Assembly: GCA_014529385.2 (NCBI GenBank)
Contig: CM043967.1
Span: 133,108,682 to 133,172,681, forward strand
Direction: 5' to 3'
Source of the DNA: Adiantum capillus-veneris
Lineage: Eukaryota; Streptophyta; Polypodiopsida; Polypodiales; Pteridaceae
DNA: 64,000 nt
Shown: positions 42,911 through 54,411 of the stretch, piece by piece
Layout of the letters: every line of letters begins with the position of its first letter
Position numbering within the stretch: the stretch's first letter is position 1
The notes under the pieces: generated by a model
The model's input: the letters and a program-made list of their open reading frames with translations, nothing else
Told to the model about the DNA's origin: nothing
Databases searched by the model: none
Translations under genes and position numbers: made by a program

Positions 42911-44407
42911 TGTAACATTTAATGGCCTAAAAACTTGTGTGTAGCGCAAATTAGCATGAACATAGTGGGCATTTCATTAGAATAGATTCCTAATGAGAAT
43001 TACAAGAGTGCTTGGGTGGAGAGAGCAACAAAAAGCATAACACCTAGTTAGATAGCATGAACAATACTTTCAAAAGAGAGAGAAATTAAGCTATTGACAA
43101 CAGTTGAGGACCGGATTTGCATGGAGCCGGCCCCCCCTCCAAAAGGCTTTGTATTATGGTTTCTCCCATCAAGAGAGACATTGTACAATACAATTCTTTG
43201 TGTTCCTTCAAGACTAGCTAGTGCAATGAAGATGAAAGCTTCATGCACTAAGCAAAACACTTAGCAAACACAACATCAATTATCTCCAGTCTCAGACCCA
43301 AGACCTCACACACCTTCAAAGATGGTGAGAGCTAGCAGGGTATGAGAGTAGATTGAAAGGAAGAAGGAGTATCTTACGAGAAAGATGTACATCTCCTCAC
43401 ATAATCACTCATATTAGCATATCTTATCTTATTAATTAGCATGGTAGAAGAGATGAGCATGCATTGAAGCTTGGCTCTTGGTTGGATTTGCATCACAAAG
43501 CCAAGAGTTGTTGGTGTAGGCCTCCCTTCTCACAAGCTTGGAGTAGGTGGTAAGCTTTCCATTAAAGCTTGAGAAGGAGAGAGAGTCTTCTTTACTTCAC
43601 ACATGAGATTGTGTGAGTGTGTGTGTGATAATGCCTTGCAAAAATCAGCCCCCTCTCTCTCTTGGGTGAGCCCTCTTGCTATTTGCTCTTGCTCTACACT
43701 CATTGGACCTCCCCAAGTCAAGCCAATGACAATTAAGCAGCATAAGTGATAGCCTTCTAACATGTGTCCCCCTTTCCCCTTTTGTGAGAGATTTAGGTAA
43801 TTTATTAATTCAACTAAACTCTCATTGGACCCCTTTGCCTCCTGGCCAATAGGAATCAGGCAAGCCATTGGGCTGTTGAATGCTCATTGGACCCCTTGGG
43901 AGACTGTCCAATAGCCCTCTAGAGGAATTAATTCTCATTGGTTCTTTTATTAAGTGTTTTTAAATTAATTAAATTAGATTTACTCTAGCCTAATTCTCAT
44001 TGGTCCACCTCCAAGGCCATCCAATAGGAATTGGGTACACCTTGTGGGCATCTGGCCTAGGGAGCTGACATGTGTCCCTCATTCCCTTTGTGTAAAGGGA
44101 GCTTGTGTGTATGTGTGTGTGTGTGGCTTTCTCTCTCATCCCCTACATGCAAGGCTCTCCCCCTCCTAAGTGGGGATTGTAAAGACTTTTTTGTACACAC
44201 ACAAAGCATCCAATTTCCCTATGGTTGACCTTTGGACACAACCTTTGAATTTTGGAACCTTAGCATTTTGGAAGTCTTAATGGGCTGAACCTTAGGGTCT
44301 TTTTAGCCCATTGTTGCACATGGCTCTTTTGCAGATGGCCCCCCCTTTGGATCCCTACTGTGGCGGGTCTGCTAGCTTAACCAATATTAGATAGATTTTT
44401 CTCCCCT
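42911..44407 (-). repeat. 5' LTR of chromovirus (outer end lost)
   Basis: Begins TGTAACATTTAATGGCC and matches the 3' LTR until TTTTCTCCCCT, where CACTACAACAAAA of CACTA-2 starts. About 60 bp of LTR are missing from this side. Confidence 0.85.
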
Positions 44408-44620
44408 CACTACAACAAAAAAAGGTGTTATCGACGTATATAGCGACACTTAATGTCGTTATACGTGTCGCTATATGCGTCCCTGTGAAACTGCCGCAAA
44501 GAGCGTCGATATACGCGTGGAAAGGGTTTATTGGCGACGTAGATAGCGACGCATATATAGATGCTTATATTGACAGCGATAGGGACGCGGATATCGACAG
44601 CCATAACAGAAAAAAAAAAT
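44408..44620 (-). repeat. 3' terminus and subterminal repeats of CACTA-2
   Basis: CACTA end, then TATAGCGACACTTAATGTCG, TTATACGTGTCGCTATATGC, AGCGTCGATATACGCG, GGCGACGTAGATAGCGACGC and GCGATAGGGACGCGGATATC: a GCGAC/GTCGC-based series in alternating orientation, the expected TnpA-binding region. Confidence 0.75.
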
Positions 44621-44854
44621 CTTGGACAGAGGGCAGGTAGCCTGGCCTGTGCCAAGTGAAAAGATGGACATAGCCACCACAACCAGACTTCCTACGCTCT
44701 GCCCAAGAAAGCGAGCAGCACCAAAATCAACCGTGCTCCCGCAGAAATTTCGGCAGAGTTCCCTTCGTTTTTACATAAACTTTTCAAAAAAAATCTCATG
44801 TATACGCCTCCTACATGCTATCCATGGAGGATCTCACATGAGATTTAAGGCCAA

Positions 44855-45135
44855 TCACCATAACGAACCATAACCATAACTTAAAAGCATAACCATAACG
44901 AACCATAACCATAACTTAAAACCATAACCGACCAATAGAACCACTTTGATCATAACCACAAACAAAATTAACAATAACCATAAGCATAACCAGAAAGTTA
45001 AACATAACCATAAACAAAACGTGAACCATAACTATGTCTATACAAGAATAGGAGAAATAACCATGTCTATACAATGACAATGACAATAACCATAACCATA
45101 AGGAAAACAATAACTGTCTGAACAATAATCATAAC
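44855..45135. repeat. CATAACC minisatellite of CACTA-2
   Basis: Dense CATAACCATAAC words over about 280 bp, the reverse complement of the GGTTATG array at 34440-34745. Confidence 0.8.
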
Positions 45136-45345
45136 CATATATATATGTCTATACAAAAGGAGACACAGAAGCGTGTCTGTGTCTCACAAAGCATATATAT
45201 GAAATCCGGTCCACTAATGACTAGGCATCACAACCTACACATAGGACAACTCACAAAATTAGTATTGATATTGATTCACATATACTTACTTAATTAAATC
45301 AACTCACACATATTAACGTCTCACCTCAAGCGATCAGCGAGACTG

Positions 45346-46470
45346 TAAGGCGGCCCAGTCTACAGGCTCTCCTGAAGCATCAAGATCATTCAATACTTCA
45401 TAGATACCTTTGCGATATCCATCTGACTCCTCCTGACCTGTCGAGGCTCGATACATCGCAAGATTCTGCGTTTATACAAAAATCAGAGGTATAAGAATAC
45501 ATGATTCATCGCGTTTTAGAAAACACCATAGTTAAGATTGGATTAGAAACTCACAAACTCATAGCGAAAGGTGTCGAAGCCTCCGCTGCCAAGATGAGAT
45601 GTCCCCCTGGTCATCTGTCGTATCTGTGCGGCCTCATGCTACTTTCTGAAATGCGTGGCCGCTGTCCGCTCATCCTCCCTGATCTGTAGCCACGTCTCGT
45701 GTGGAATGCTCGAAGGCTTCGGCGAGCGGGTCCTGAAAGCCTTCTGAACTGCATATTGTCGATGTTTCACGATGTCCCATGCAACACCCTTGATCCACCT
45801 CCTCGGAACAACGTCAGAACCTGGAGCAGGCTGGTACTCTCTCAGGATGCTCTTCACTATGTAAGTGACTTTGTCCTTTTCCTGCTGATCCCAAGACATC
45901 AGAATGCTCGTCGAAAACTCTAGCTCCGCGAGCTGGCGAATCTGTTGTCTCATCTCAGTCCCGACTCTATCCATGTCAATAGAACCATCTGCCCATACAG
46001 TATAGAGCTTGGAGGCACTAGGATCGTGTGCCCCTCAAAGTGTCTGAGGTGTGCCAAGAGGTGTGTCGAGAGGTGTGCCTGGGTAGGATGGGGGTCGTGA
46101 GCCAGGAGGGGTCGAAGCATCTGTGGACCCTCCTCCACAGCAACCACCACCTCCACTTGACGATCGCCGAGATCGGCGAGTGCGCCTGTGCTGCGGAGAT
46201 GAGGACGTACCCGCCTCTGCCCCACCCCTAGGTGTCAAAGCGGCCGTGATGGGAGAAGCAGGCGTCGTACCCATAAGTGTCCCCCCCCCCATAGGTGTTC
46301 CCCCCCCTAGGCGTCGAGCCCTCGGGTGTGAAGCCCGGAGGCGTAGTACCCGTGCCTCTGGCTACACATTACTGAGAAGCCTCTGCCATCTGAGTAGGCA
46401 TCATCCGTGTAACGAAGCCCATGAATGCATCTGCACTCATAGAAGCGAGATCTGGAAACTCGTCTGCCAT
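45346..46470 (-). pseudogene. TnpA-like (Ptta/En/Spm) gene of CACTA-2
   Basis: From ATG 46470: MADEFPDLASMSADAFMGFV, MPTQMAEASQ then a stop; a proline/serine/glycine-rich part with GGGGCCGGGSTDASTPPGSR; then MDRVGTEMRQQIRQLAELEF, SWDQQEKDKVTYIVKSILRE, WIKGVAWDIVKHRQYAV and SPKPSSIPHETWLQIREDER, which follow the plant Ptta/En/Spm family (WDNLD, REYRP, RSPKP-x-W-L). A last exon at 45346-45474 reads NLAMYRASTGQEESDGYRKG, IYEVLNDLDASGEPVDWAAL. At least one stop and frame changes are present, some of which may be introns. Confidence 0.65.
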
Positions 46471-46577
46471 ACTAAAGTCCTGCAGAAAGAAAGTAAAATA
46501 AAGCGTCAGAATACAGTTGTTTAAATTAACTTTAAGCTTAATTTTAATTCAACGTCTTCACACAAACACTTACAGGC

Positions 46578-47380
46578 CTAGGCCTTGACGAGTGAGGTAT
46601 CATCGATAAGATCTTGCACTGTTTCATCGTCTATCTCTAATTGCAAACATAACTTTGCCCCAACTCGTTCTGGCAGATTGTCTTCATCCATTGAATCTTC
46701 ATCTACAAGTGTCAATTCTGGCTCGTCTGTGTCATCCCTCATATATCTGTCAACTTCCTTTGCCATACCTTCGTCCATCTCATCTAATGTCACAGTAGTA
46801 TGGACGTCGTCTGACTGACTTTCCTCCAGGAGATCTTCCCTTCAAATACTTGTTTATTTCTTGGAGCAACCTGAACCACAAACCACCATTGTCTCTCTCG
46901 AGGGTCCGGTACAAAGACCACTTTCTCCCAATGTTCGGGGAGAGCAAATGTGTCACTCGCATCTGTCCAAACCTTTGTAGAATCTATTTTCACAAGTTTG
47001 TTTCCATCTCTGCATACCATTGCATTGCGACCAGAAGTAATCACCTTGAACCACTTCACATCGAACAAAAACATCTCAAACCGCCTGAAGCTTACTTTCA
47101 GGATATCTGACACTAGACCACAGTAATCTAGGTTGCTAGTGCTCTCATTCGTGTCTCTGGCACTAGCCCTGCTCTTTTGCATGAAACTAACCATTACCCC
47201 ACTGTCAAATGTGTTTCTTCTGCTGTCAATTTTTTGTGTTCTGAAATGATTTCCATGCGACCACAGTGCCATGTATGTATCATACTTCCAGTCACATCCA
47301 ATAGCCAGGTCTTCCTCTTCTAGAGATATGGGTTCTCCGATCTGTCGAGATGCTCTCACTGTGTTGTCCAACCATGCCAT
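46578..47380 (-). pseudogene. TNP2-type transposase C-terminus (DUF4216) of CACTA-2
   Basis: Reads FRTQKIDSRRNTFDSGVMVS, then DYCGLVSDILKVSFRRFEMF, LFDVKWFKVI, NKLVKIDSTKVWTDASDTFA and VVFVPDPRERQWWFVVQ, the DUF4216 domain that ends CACTA TNP2 transposases (YG-I-I-L-Y, LF-C-W, DPF-A-Q, VFYV-DP). One frame over, an acidic tail (MTLDEMDEGMAKEVDRYMRD, DDETVQDLIDD) continues to 46578, the usual end of these proteins. The catalytic core (DDE) lay upstream and is not present because copia element A interrupts at 47403. Confidence 0.8.
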
Positions 47381-47402
47381 TGTAGGGAACTCAGGTACAG
47401 GA

Positions 47403-47545
47403 TGTTGGAGCTATATATGGCTCACTCTACTGAACTTGGTCTCACCTATATATTTGTATCTTGTTCTCAATATGAATCAGTCTTTGGGAGCATATATGGT
47501 GTGTCTATTGTCTTGTATCTCTCTCTTTTTCTCTACATCTCAACA
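47403..47545 (+). repeat. 5' LTR of copia element A
   Basis: TGTTGGAGCTATATATGGCT to CATCTCAACA, only about 143 bp, unusually short for a coding copia element. It contains a TATATATGG stretch. Confidence 0.85.
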
Positions 47546-47557
47546 TGGTATCAGAGC
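47546..47557 (+). other. Primer-binding site of copia element A
   Basis: TGGTATCAGAGC directly after the LTR; initiator-Met type. Confidence 0.9.
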
Positions 47558-47894
47558 GATAACGATCACGCGCCGATTCAATTCATGGTGACACAACAGT
47601 ATTTTTATGCGTTTCGCATGTAAGATTCAAAATTGCTACAAATTTTATTTTTGAGCGTTGATTCCTGTTAACTGTGGTTGTTTTGTGCTAAGAAGAATAT
47701 GATTAGTGTTTTATGTGGCGTTTATTTCTAATCAATCTAATGGTTGATTACATTTTCTTGTTGATGACACCCTGAACTTCCTCTCAATTTTTCTTGTTGT
47801 TCTACTCAAAATTTGGAGAAACGGGAAAAGCGCAATGGCATTTTTCATCCAAAACTTGTTCGTCTCCTCGAGCTCTTCGATTTGAGTTCTAGGT

Positions 47895-48371
47895 TTGCGT
47901 CAATCGGAGTTCGCAGCAGAAAGTTATGTTGTTTTTACTGCAATTGAGCTTGACGTAGCTTTCTTCGTCCTACTTCTTCGTGAAGCGTCCGCAATCGTTT
48001 TTCTTATTTTGGCGTTAACTTTTTCGAGAAGATTTAGCTTTTTTCTATTCGTATTGTGGCCGTCAATCTTGCGTCTCACGCCACTCTATTTTGAGGACTC
48101 GTTTATTATTAATGTCTCCTTTACCCTGCCTTTTTTGGGTGACGTCTCTCACATATTTGGACGTTCCTTGAGCATCCTTCTTACGTTTATCGTTGACATA
48201 ACGCAATACTCATATCTCTCTCATTCTCAATTGCGGCCTTCACCATATATGATGTGCAGATTCTGCGATCTTATCTTATACGTCTTCTCGCAACAAGATA
48301 TGGCTATGAATATTCTCGTCAACGGCTTTCCTTCTAGCCAGCGTTCTGTTCCTCCTTTCCAAGGTCAATGA
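47895..48371 (+). other. Leader ORF in frame with gag, copia element A
   Basis: A 158-codon frame with hydrophobic blocks (AFFVLLLREASAIVFLILAL, FSFFLFVLWPSIL). Its last part, MAMNILVNGFPSSQRSVPPF, followed by a TGA and then FPGWKSKMLLILEGDELSDV, looks like the gag start (F-G-x-F-x-W-K-xM), and the frame is the same as gag. So the true gag ATG may be at about 48300 with one stop at 48369, the upstream part being open leader. The upstream part is conserved with element C. Confidence 0.4.
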
Positions 48372-49397
48372 TTTCCAGGCTGGAAATCAAAGATGTTGTT
48401 AATTCTTGAAGGCGATGAACTCTCCGATGTTGTTCTTGGAAATCGTGCTTGTCCGCCTCAGCCTGTTGATACGGATAATGATAAAGTGCTTATCACTGAA
48501 GGACCTATATTTGAAGATTGGAATGTTTCCTATACGGATTGGCAACGATGTGATAAAGCAGCTCGTCAGTATATTCTTTCTGCTCTTACTAATTCCCTTT
48601 TGCTTGATATGTATGAACTGTCTACTTCCCACGACGTATGGAAGTACCTTATTGCAAACTTTCAGAAGAAATCTGTTACAGAAATACTTTATTTGAGAGG
48701 GTTCCTTAACAAGTTACAATATGAAGTTGGTACTTCCATGACGGGACATATTGAATCTTTCAAATCTATTATTAATCAACTTGCTACTGCCGGTGATCCT
48801 GTTCCACAAAAGCAACTGATTACACTTCTCCTTGATACGTTGAAGGACTCTTCTTATGATAACATTGTTACTATTCTCTCTAATAAAGATGGTCTTGATT
48901 TTGACCAATCCTGCATGTCTTTAATTGAATACTCTCAACGTCAAGAACGTCGGAATGCTGGTCATGATACAGCTATGATTTCACAAGAGGAGACTGAGTC
49001 ACAATAGATGGAACGTGCTTTTTATGCTCGAAGGTGTCCATTTCAACGAGGAAACCGTAGAGGTGGCCGTCGCGGTAATATTTTCTCTCGTCTCAAATTT
49101 CCTAATAAGCAATGTTCTTACTGCAACAGAAATGGCCATACTGAAGATGATTGTTGGGTACGTCAATATGATGAAGAACACAATATTACCACAAAACAAC
49201 CACGTTTATCTAGAGACTCTTCTTCTTCTTCTTGTGAATATTGTGGACGATCTGATCATCCCACTCATATGTGCTATAAGCGTCGATTCGACACAGATCA
49301 AAATAGAGCATATGCTACTGAATATCAAAACAACATTGTACCAGAAACAAGCTGCATCCTATGTTTAGTTTCTCCAGACAAAATACTTCATATACGT
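48372..49397 (+). pseudogene. Copia gag with two zinc knuckles (element A)
   Basis: 48393-49007 is the capsid-like UBN2/gag domain: WQRCDKAARQYILSALTNSL, DVWKYLIANFQKKSVTEILY, LRGFLNKLQYEVGTSMTGHI and DSSYDNIVTILSNKDGLDFD. A TAG at 49005 separates it from the knuckle part, which reads CSYCNRNGHTEDDC and CEYCGRSDHPTHMC, both C-x2-C-x4-H-x4-C. Two knuckles with this spacing are intact. The frame then runs into the solo LTR inserted at 49398. Confidence 0.85.
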
Positions 49398-49656
49398 TGA
49401 GGCGGTCCGGGGCGGGCAACAAGAAGAGCAACCTCTAGACACCCTTCAAGGCTCCCGTGCTGCTCAATGGGGTTGGGGCACAACACAACACAAACCAAAA
49501 CAACAAACCCCTAGCCAAATCCCAACTACACAAAGGGCACCACCTAGTTTAAGAACGAACTAGGATGCAAAAGAGGAGAATCGTTAGAGCAACCCACAAA
49601 CAAGCAAGGAATTTACACTAACCCTAACACCAATGGAACACTCTCACACACTAAAC

Positions 49657-49728
<72 letters not shown>

Positions 49729-52113
49729 TGCTCGGGCTGCTTTGAAACGTATCGGCAATGATCAAGCAAACACAACTATATATTTAAGAAAGAGAGAGAA
49801 AGGGGGAGGGGGTGCTTGTTGCATTAATACCTTCTTACAAATCTGTCATGACAAATCAAAGTGAGATTAGTATTTGTTCAACATAGCTTGCGTAAATTTC
49901 ACCACAACACATCACAAGAAAAGCCACCCCAATCACTGTCTTAAGGCCAGGGGAGTCCTCTCCACCCTGTCGCCCTCTTACAGTATGTGGGATTTATGGC
50001 TAGATTGATGACAACACCAGAGACAAGCTATCAAGAACTTAACAAAAAACACCAAGACACTTACGCATCATTGTTGTCCATTACTTCACGTTGGAAGGGA
50101 GACAAAGTATCCAAGCTTAGTCCAAATCCACCCTCCTTGATTCAGCAAATGTTGGGCTTACACTAGTAGGAGAAATGATAGATTTCCTACTCTCAATTGA
50201 ATGATCACTCTCTCTCTGACAATGGCATAGAGTTCCCTTGCTAATCCCCTATTACAACACATGCACATGCATAAGACAATGAGCTTCCACTCAAGAGCTC
50301 CTTCTAGAGAGGTTGAGCTTGGCTTCTCAAGCTATAGCATAGTGCTCTTGCTTATGGCTCCCCCTTTTTTTGTGCTAGCTACACCCTCCTTTTATAGCAA
50401 TTTTGAAGGCTAGGGTTACTCCTCTAACCATGGTTGGGTTAGATTTTCAGCAATTTATCTAATTTCTTTTGCTTGGAATTATCAAGAAGTTGGTGGGAAA
50501 AGAGAGAGGAGAGAAATGGAGGTGATAGGACTTTTCATAGTGGGTTAGTGTTAGTAGAGTTAGTATTAATTTACAAATGGAATTGGATATTTACAATGGG
50601 AGTATCCATGTAGGATACAAATAAGGAAGAAAAACTCTTAAGAGGTAAGAAAAGGTGGATTTCTTACAAGGTTGATGCTCCAAGTGTCTTGAGTAGGGCC
50701 AATTTTGACGCTTGTTGACGGTCCACTAGCTTTGACGGTACATTTTTTCTCCACTCTTGACCTTCCTTGAGAGACAAGGTAATTGAAGCTGAGTAATCAA
50801 CCACCATGATGCTGTCTTTTAAGAGAAGAGGCTGAATTTTGTGGTTTTTTTGATAGATATGGGTAATTTGGAGGAGGAAAAATGAGACTAGGTGGTCAAT
50901 TTTGGAATGGAATTGTGTGTGGGAGGTATGAGTTCACCATGGTTTCTCTTTTTCTTCAAGGTTGAGGAGAAGGTGAGTAGGGTGCAGAGAGGAGTGGTGA
51001 GAGAGGTGGGGATGATGAGTGGAGAAGTGTGTGTGAAAGAGGAAAATGATAAAGTGGAAGAGAGAGTGTGGCTGCATAGCATGGGAAAACTGGGGTCCAC
51101 TAATAAACTCATAGCTCACAGCTTGTAGCTCAAAAAAATATGAAAAAATTTGAGGCAAAATCTCAGCCCACGATATACAACTTTTGTTTGTATCACCTTT
51201 TCAAATTCAGAGAGCAAGTGAACTTTAAAAATTCAGCAAAACCGACCGTTTTTTTCCACTGTACAAGGTCCTTGTGGGGTCCTTCTTTGGATGATTCTTT
51301 TGAATACCTCCAAGAGTGAGCCCTCCATAGTGCATGTATGCATGCCACTTACCCTTGACCTTATTTGGTAGGTCTATAATTGAAGATATTGTTGAGATCA
51401 TGATATAAGTGAATAGTACAACTAAGAAAAATCAAATATTGAGGGGTCTAAAAAATATGTACATGTCAAATATAAATAATATAAGTGGAAAAAATATAAA
51501 GGGGTCAAAATAAATCTCTCTCATTATGAGGCTACCATAAAAAGATAAATATTTTTGGTGTTCTAATTTTTTTAGAAAAAAAACAAAATAGATGTAGGAA
51601 GGGAAAAATCACAATAGTGAAAAAATATACACATAAATAAAACTAGTTTTTTTGGATTTTTGTTGGGGTGGAGTTACACCAAATATAAGAGAAGCTTACA
51701 TGAAAATATTTCTATATGTAATAAAGAGTATGAAAAATGGTAAGAAAAATTGTGGTAATGGTGAGGCAATGTACAGAGCATAAATAACACACACCTAGGT
51801 AGAAATATTTAAATAAATACCAAAATAATTATGAAAAAATCTTTTATTTAGGCCCTATATACAAAGAAATATTTACATACGCATGGGCCATAATATACTT
51901 ATATTTTTTATATTTTATATTTTTTTGGCTCAACTAGCCCAATGACTAGCTAATTGAGGGTTTTTTATTTCAGTAAGGAGATATGGGAAAAGTCCCCTAA
52001 CTCACACGCACCTATATACAGTGAAAGGGTGAGGGTAACCACACTGTTTGAGTGATTTGATAGGGGGGGATAACTCACTATGGCAATCACAGAGAGCCGA
52101 AAAACGGCTATCA
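49398..52113 (-). mobile_element. Solo LTR of the element D family
   Basis: A 2716-bp sequence starting TGAGGCGGTCCGGGG and ending GGCTATCA, nearly identical to 61590-64000, with exact 4-bp flanking repeats ACGT (49394-49397 and 52114-52117). The uninterrupted target can be seen in copia element C (about 8865-8890, minus strand), where the same 20-bp interval has a single copy. No interior is attached, so it arose by LTR-LTR recombination. It includes a long (GA)n tract at 49661-49725. Confidence 0.95.
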
Positions 52114-53344
52114 ACGTGATGGATCACTTTTTATTGTCGATTCTGGTGCTACAGGAAATATGACATATCAGTCTAAGTGGCTCCATAACTATCATCCACT
52201 GCCAGTTCAACGTATTGTTTATCTTGCTGATGATACTACTTGTCAAGTAAAGGGTATTGGAGACTTATATCTTAGTACCTTATCTTCTTCCACTCAAATT
52301 TTGCGAGGAGTATTACATGTACCAGATCTTTAACGTAATCTTCTTTCAGTTGCTAGACTTGTTGATCTTGGTCTGTTTGTTGGATTTGATCATACCAAAT
52401 GCCGAATTGAGAAAAATGGACAGACTATAGCCACTGCTCCTCGAAACGGTAATTTGTTTGAACTCTCTCTTAACGATGCTGTAGCAAATATTTTCACTGC
52501 TCCAGGTGATCATGATTGCAAAGTATGGCATCACCGTTTTATTCATGCTGATTTCTCAAAACTCCTTGATCTTAAACGTCGTGATCTTGTTCATGGCATG
52601 GATCTTAAAGCCTATGCCCATATGGGAATTTGTGAATTTTGTGCTCTTGGGAAACACAATCGTAAACCCTTTCCTCTTTCAAATACAACTCATTCTCATG
52701 ACATATTGGATCTTGTTCATACTGATAAATGTGGACCTCTACCTTCTTCGATATCACAATATCGCTACTTCATTACTTTCATTGATGATTTCTCAAGGTA
52801 TACGACTGTATTTCTACTTAGACAAAAATATGAAGCCTTATCTGTTTTCAAACAATTCCACAAGGCTGCGGAACTTCAAATTGGTCGTCGCCTTAAGAAG
52901 CTTCGTAGTGACAATGGAGGTGAATATGTTTCTTGAGAGTTTGTGAGTTACTGTGCTGACAGTGGAATTCATCATGAACACACTATTCCATATTCGCCTT
53001 AACAGAACGGTGTTGCTGAACGAAAGAATCGCACTATTCTCAATGGTGTAAGATGTATGCTGATTCATTCTAGCTTATCTCGTGTTTTCTGGGTTGAAGC
53101 TACTTTGACAGCAACATTTATTCAGAATCATCTTCCTACTACTGCACCCTCTGGTAAGATACCCATCACAGCATGGACAGGTGACATTCCTTCTGTATCT
53201 CATTTTCGAACCTTTGGATGTATTGCTTATATTCATGTTCCCAAAGAAACACGAACAAAGCTTGATGCTCCTAGTCTTAAAGTTATTTTTATTGGATATT
53301 CTGACACTTCCAAAGGCTATTTGACCCTTCCTCCAAGAAAGTAA
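52114..53344 (+). pseudogene. Copia protease and integrase (element A)
   Basis: Reads IVDSGATGNMTYQSKWLHNY (retropepsin DSGA), LRGVLHVPDL, stop, RNLLSVARLVD; then NLFELSLNDAVAN, DHDCKVWHHRFIHADFSKLL (pre-integrase), CEFCALGKHNRKPFP (zinc finger), VHTDKCGP (first D), LKKLRSDNGGEYVS (second D), stop, YSP, stop, QNGVAERKNRT (catalytic E), and FGCIAYIHVPKETRTKLDAP, VIFIGYSDTSKGY. All catalytic residues are visible, but stops at about 52331, 52934, 53000 and 53342 break the frame. Several fit single C-to-T changes. Confidence 0.85.
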
Positions 53345-53346
53345 TT

Positions 53347-54411
53347 GTGAATCGTGATGCTACCTTTAACGAACAGCTTATGGGAGGCTCATGGTCCATG
53401 GATGATTTTGATGATACTAAATCATTGCTTCAGGCTTTTCCATTTCTTTCAGAAGATGAAACTCTTCCTATAGAGAAACTTTCCTCTTCACAACCATCCA
53501 TTCTAAATGTTGCCAATGATGATATTGATATTTTTTTTAATCTGCCTATTGATTTTGAACATGGCTCATGTCATGTTTATGATGACGATATTGCTGATAA
53601 TTCTTTTTCTACTTCTGAAGATCCCGTTACTTATGATGAAGCTATCTCTTCACCACAAAAGGATCAATGGCAAGAGGCTATGGAAGCAGAGTACGATTCT
53701 CTTATCTCTAAAGGTACATGGATACTAACTGAATTACCTCCTGGTCGTACAGCTATTAAATGTAAGTAAGTGTATAAGACAAAAGTAAAAGCAGATGGAT
53801 CTTTTGACAAGTTCAAGGCGCGTTTAGTTGCAAAAGGTTACTCGCAAGTAGTTGGTGTTTCTTATCAAGGGACTTTTTCACCAGTTGTTCGCATTACAAG
53901 TCTTCGATTTTTATTGGCATTTGCTGTTCAATTTGATTTAGAAGCTCATCAAATGGATGTGCGAACTGCTTTTCTTAATGGTGACTTGGAAGAGGAAATT
54001 TATATGGAACAACCAGAAGGGTTTGTTATTCCACGTAAAGAAGACCTTGTTGCTCAACTCCATAAGGCACTATATGGTCTCAAACAAGCTTCGCGAGCCT
54101 GGTATACAAAATTTGATATTTTTCTCACCTCTAAAGGATTCATCTCTTGCTCGTCAGACCCCAACTTATACATAAAACGCTAAGGTAGCAGTTTTATGAT
54201 TCTTGCTCTTTATGTGGATGATACCATCCTTGTTTCCAATGATTTGGGATTTCTTCAGCAAGTGAAAAAGTTATTGTCTTGTGCATTTGATATGGTGGAT
54301 CTTGGAGAGATTCACTCTTGTCTTGGCATTCAAATCCAACGGAACCGTACAAAAGGTATTTTATTCCTTCGATAGTCAAAGTTTATTGTAGATACTATTC
54401 AAAAATTTGGT
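53347..54411 (+). pseudogene. Copia reverse transcriptase (element A)
   Basis: After an acidic linker (53347-53640) comes SPQKDQWQEAMEAEYDSLIS, GTWILTELPPGRTAIKCK, stop, VYKTKVKADGSFDKFKARLV, AKGYSQVVGVSYQGTFSPVV, HQMDVRTAFLNGDLEEEIYM and LHKALYGLKQASRAWYTKFD. Downstream in the next open stretch is LALYVDDTILVSND with the YVDD active site and FDMVDLGEIHSCLGIQI. Stops at about 53767, 54181 and 54374 interrupt it. All RT motifs are otherwise recognisable. Confidence 0.85.

Larger units (their letters stand above)
36155..44407 (-). mobile_element. Ty3/gypsy chromovirus, 5' LTR truncated by CACTA-2
   Basis: LTRs at 36155-37716 (3') and 42911-44407 (5', truncated), initiator-Met primer-binding site inside the 5' LTR, gag-protease-RT-RNase H, a partly deleted integrase and a chromodomain-like tail, all on the minus strand. 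The 5' LTR stops exactly where the CACTA-2 terminus begins (44408), so the DNA transposon inserted into it. The gag frameshift, integrase deletion and tail stops show the element is dead. Confidence 0.85.
44408..47402 (-). mobile_element. CACTA-2, 3' part of an En/Spm transposon
   Basis: The 3' terminus (left side) is CACTACAACAAAAAAAGG, followed by subterminal GCGACAC/GTGTCGC and TATAGCGAC words in both orientations (44430-44600). Then come a GGTTATG minisatellite, a TnpA-like gene and the end of a TNP2 transposase. The rest is cut off at 47402 by copia element A, and its other end is not in the window. Gene order and minisatellite match the 3' part of CACTA-1. Confidence 0.8.

Noticed and set aside
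46123-46524. Plus-strand ORFs opposite the TnpA-like gene of CACTA-2
   Set aside because: Low-complexity antisense shadows of the proline/glycine-rich TnpA segment.
50888-51158. ORFs on both strands within the solo LTR (also at 63060-63330)
   Set aside because: They are preserved in both LTRs only because the LTRs are near-identical; no motif, and strands contradict each other.
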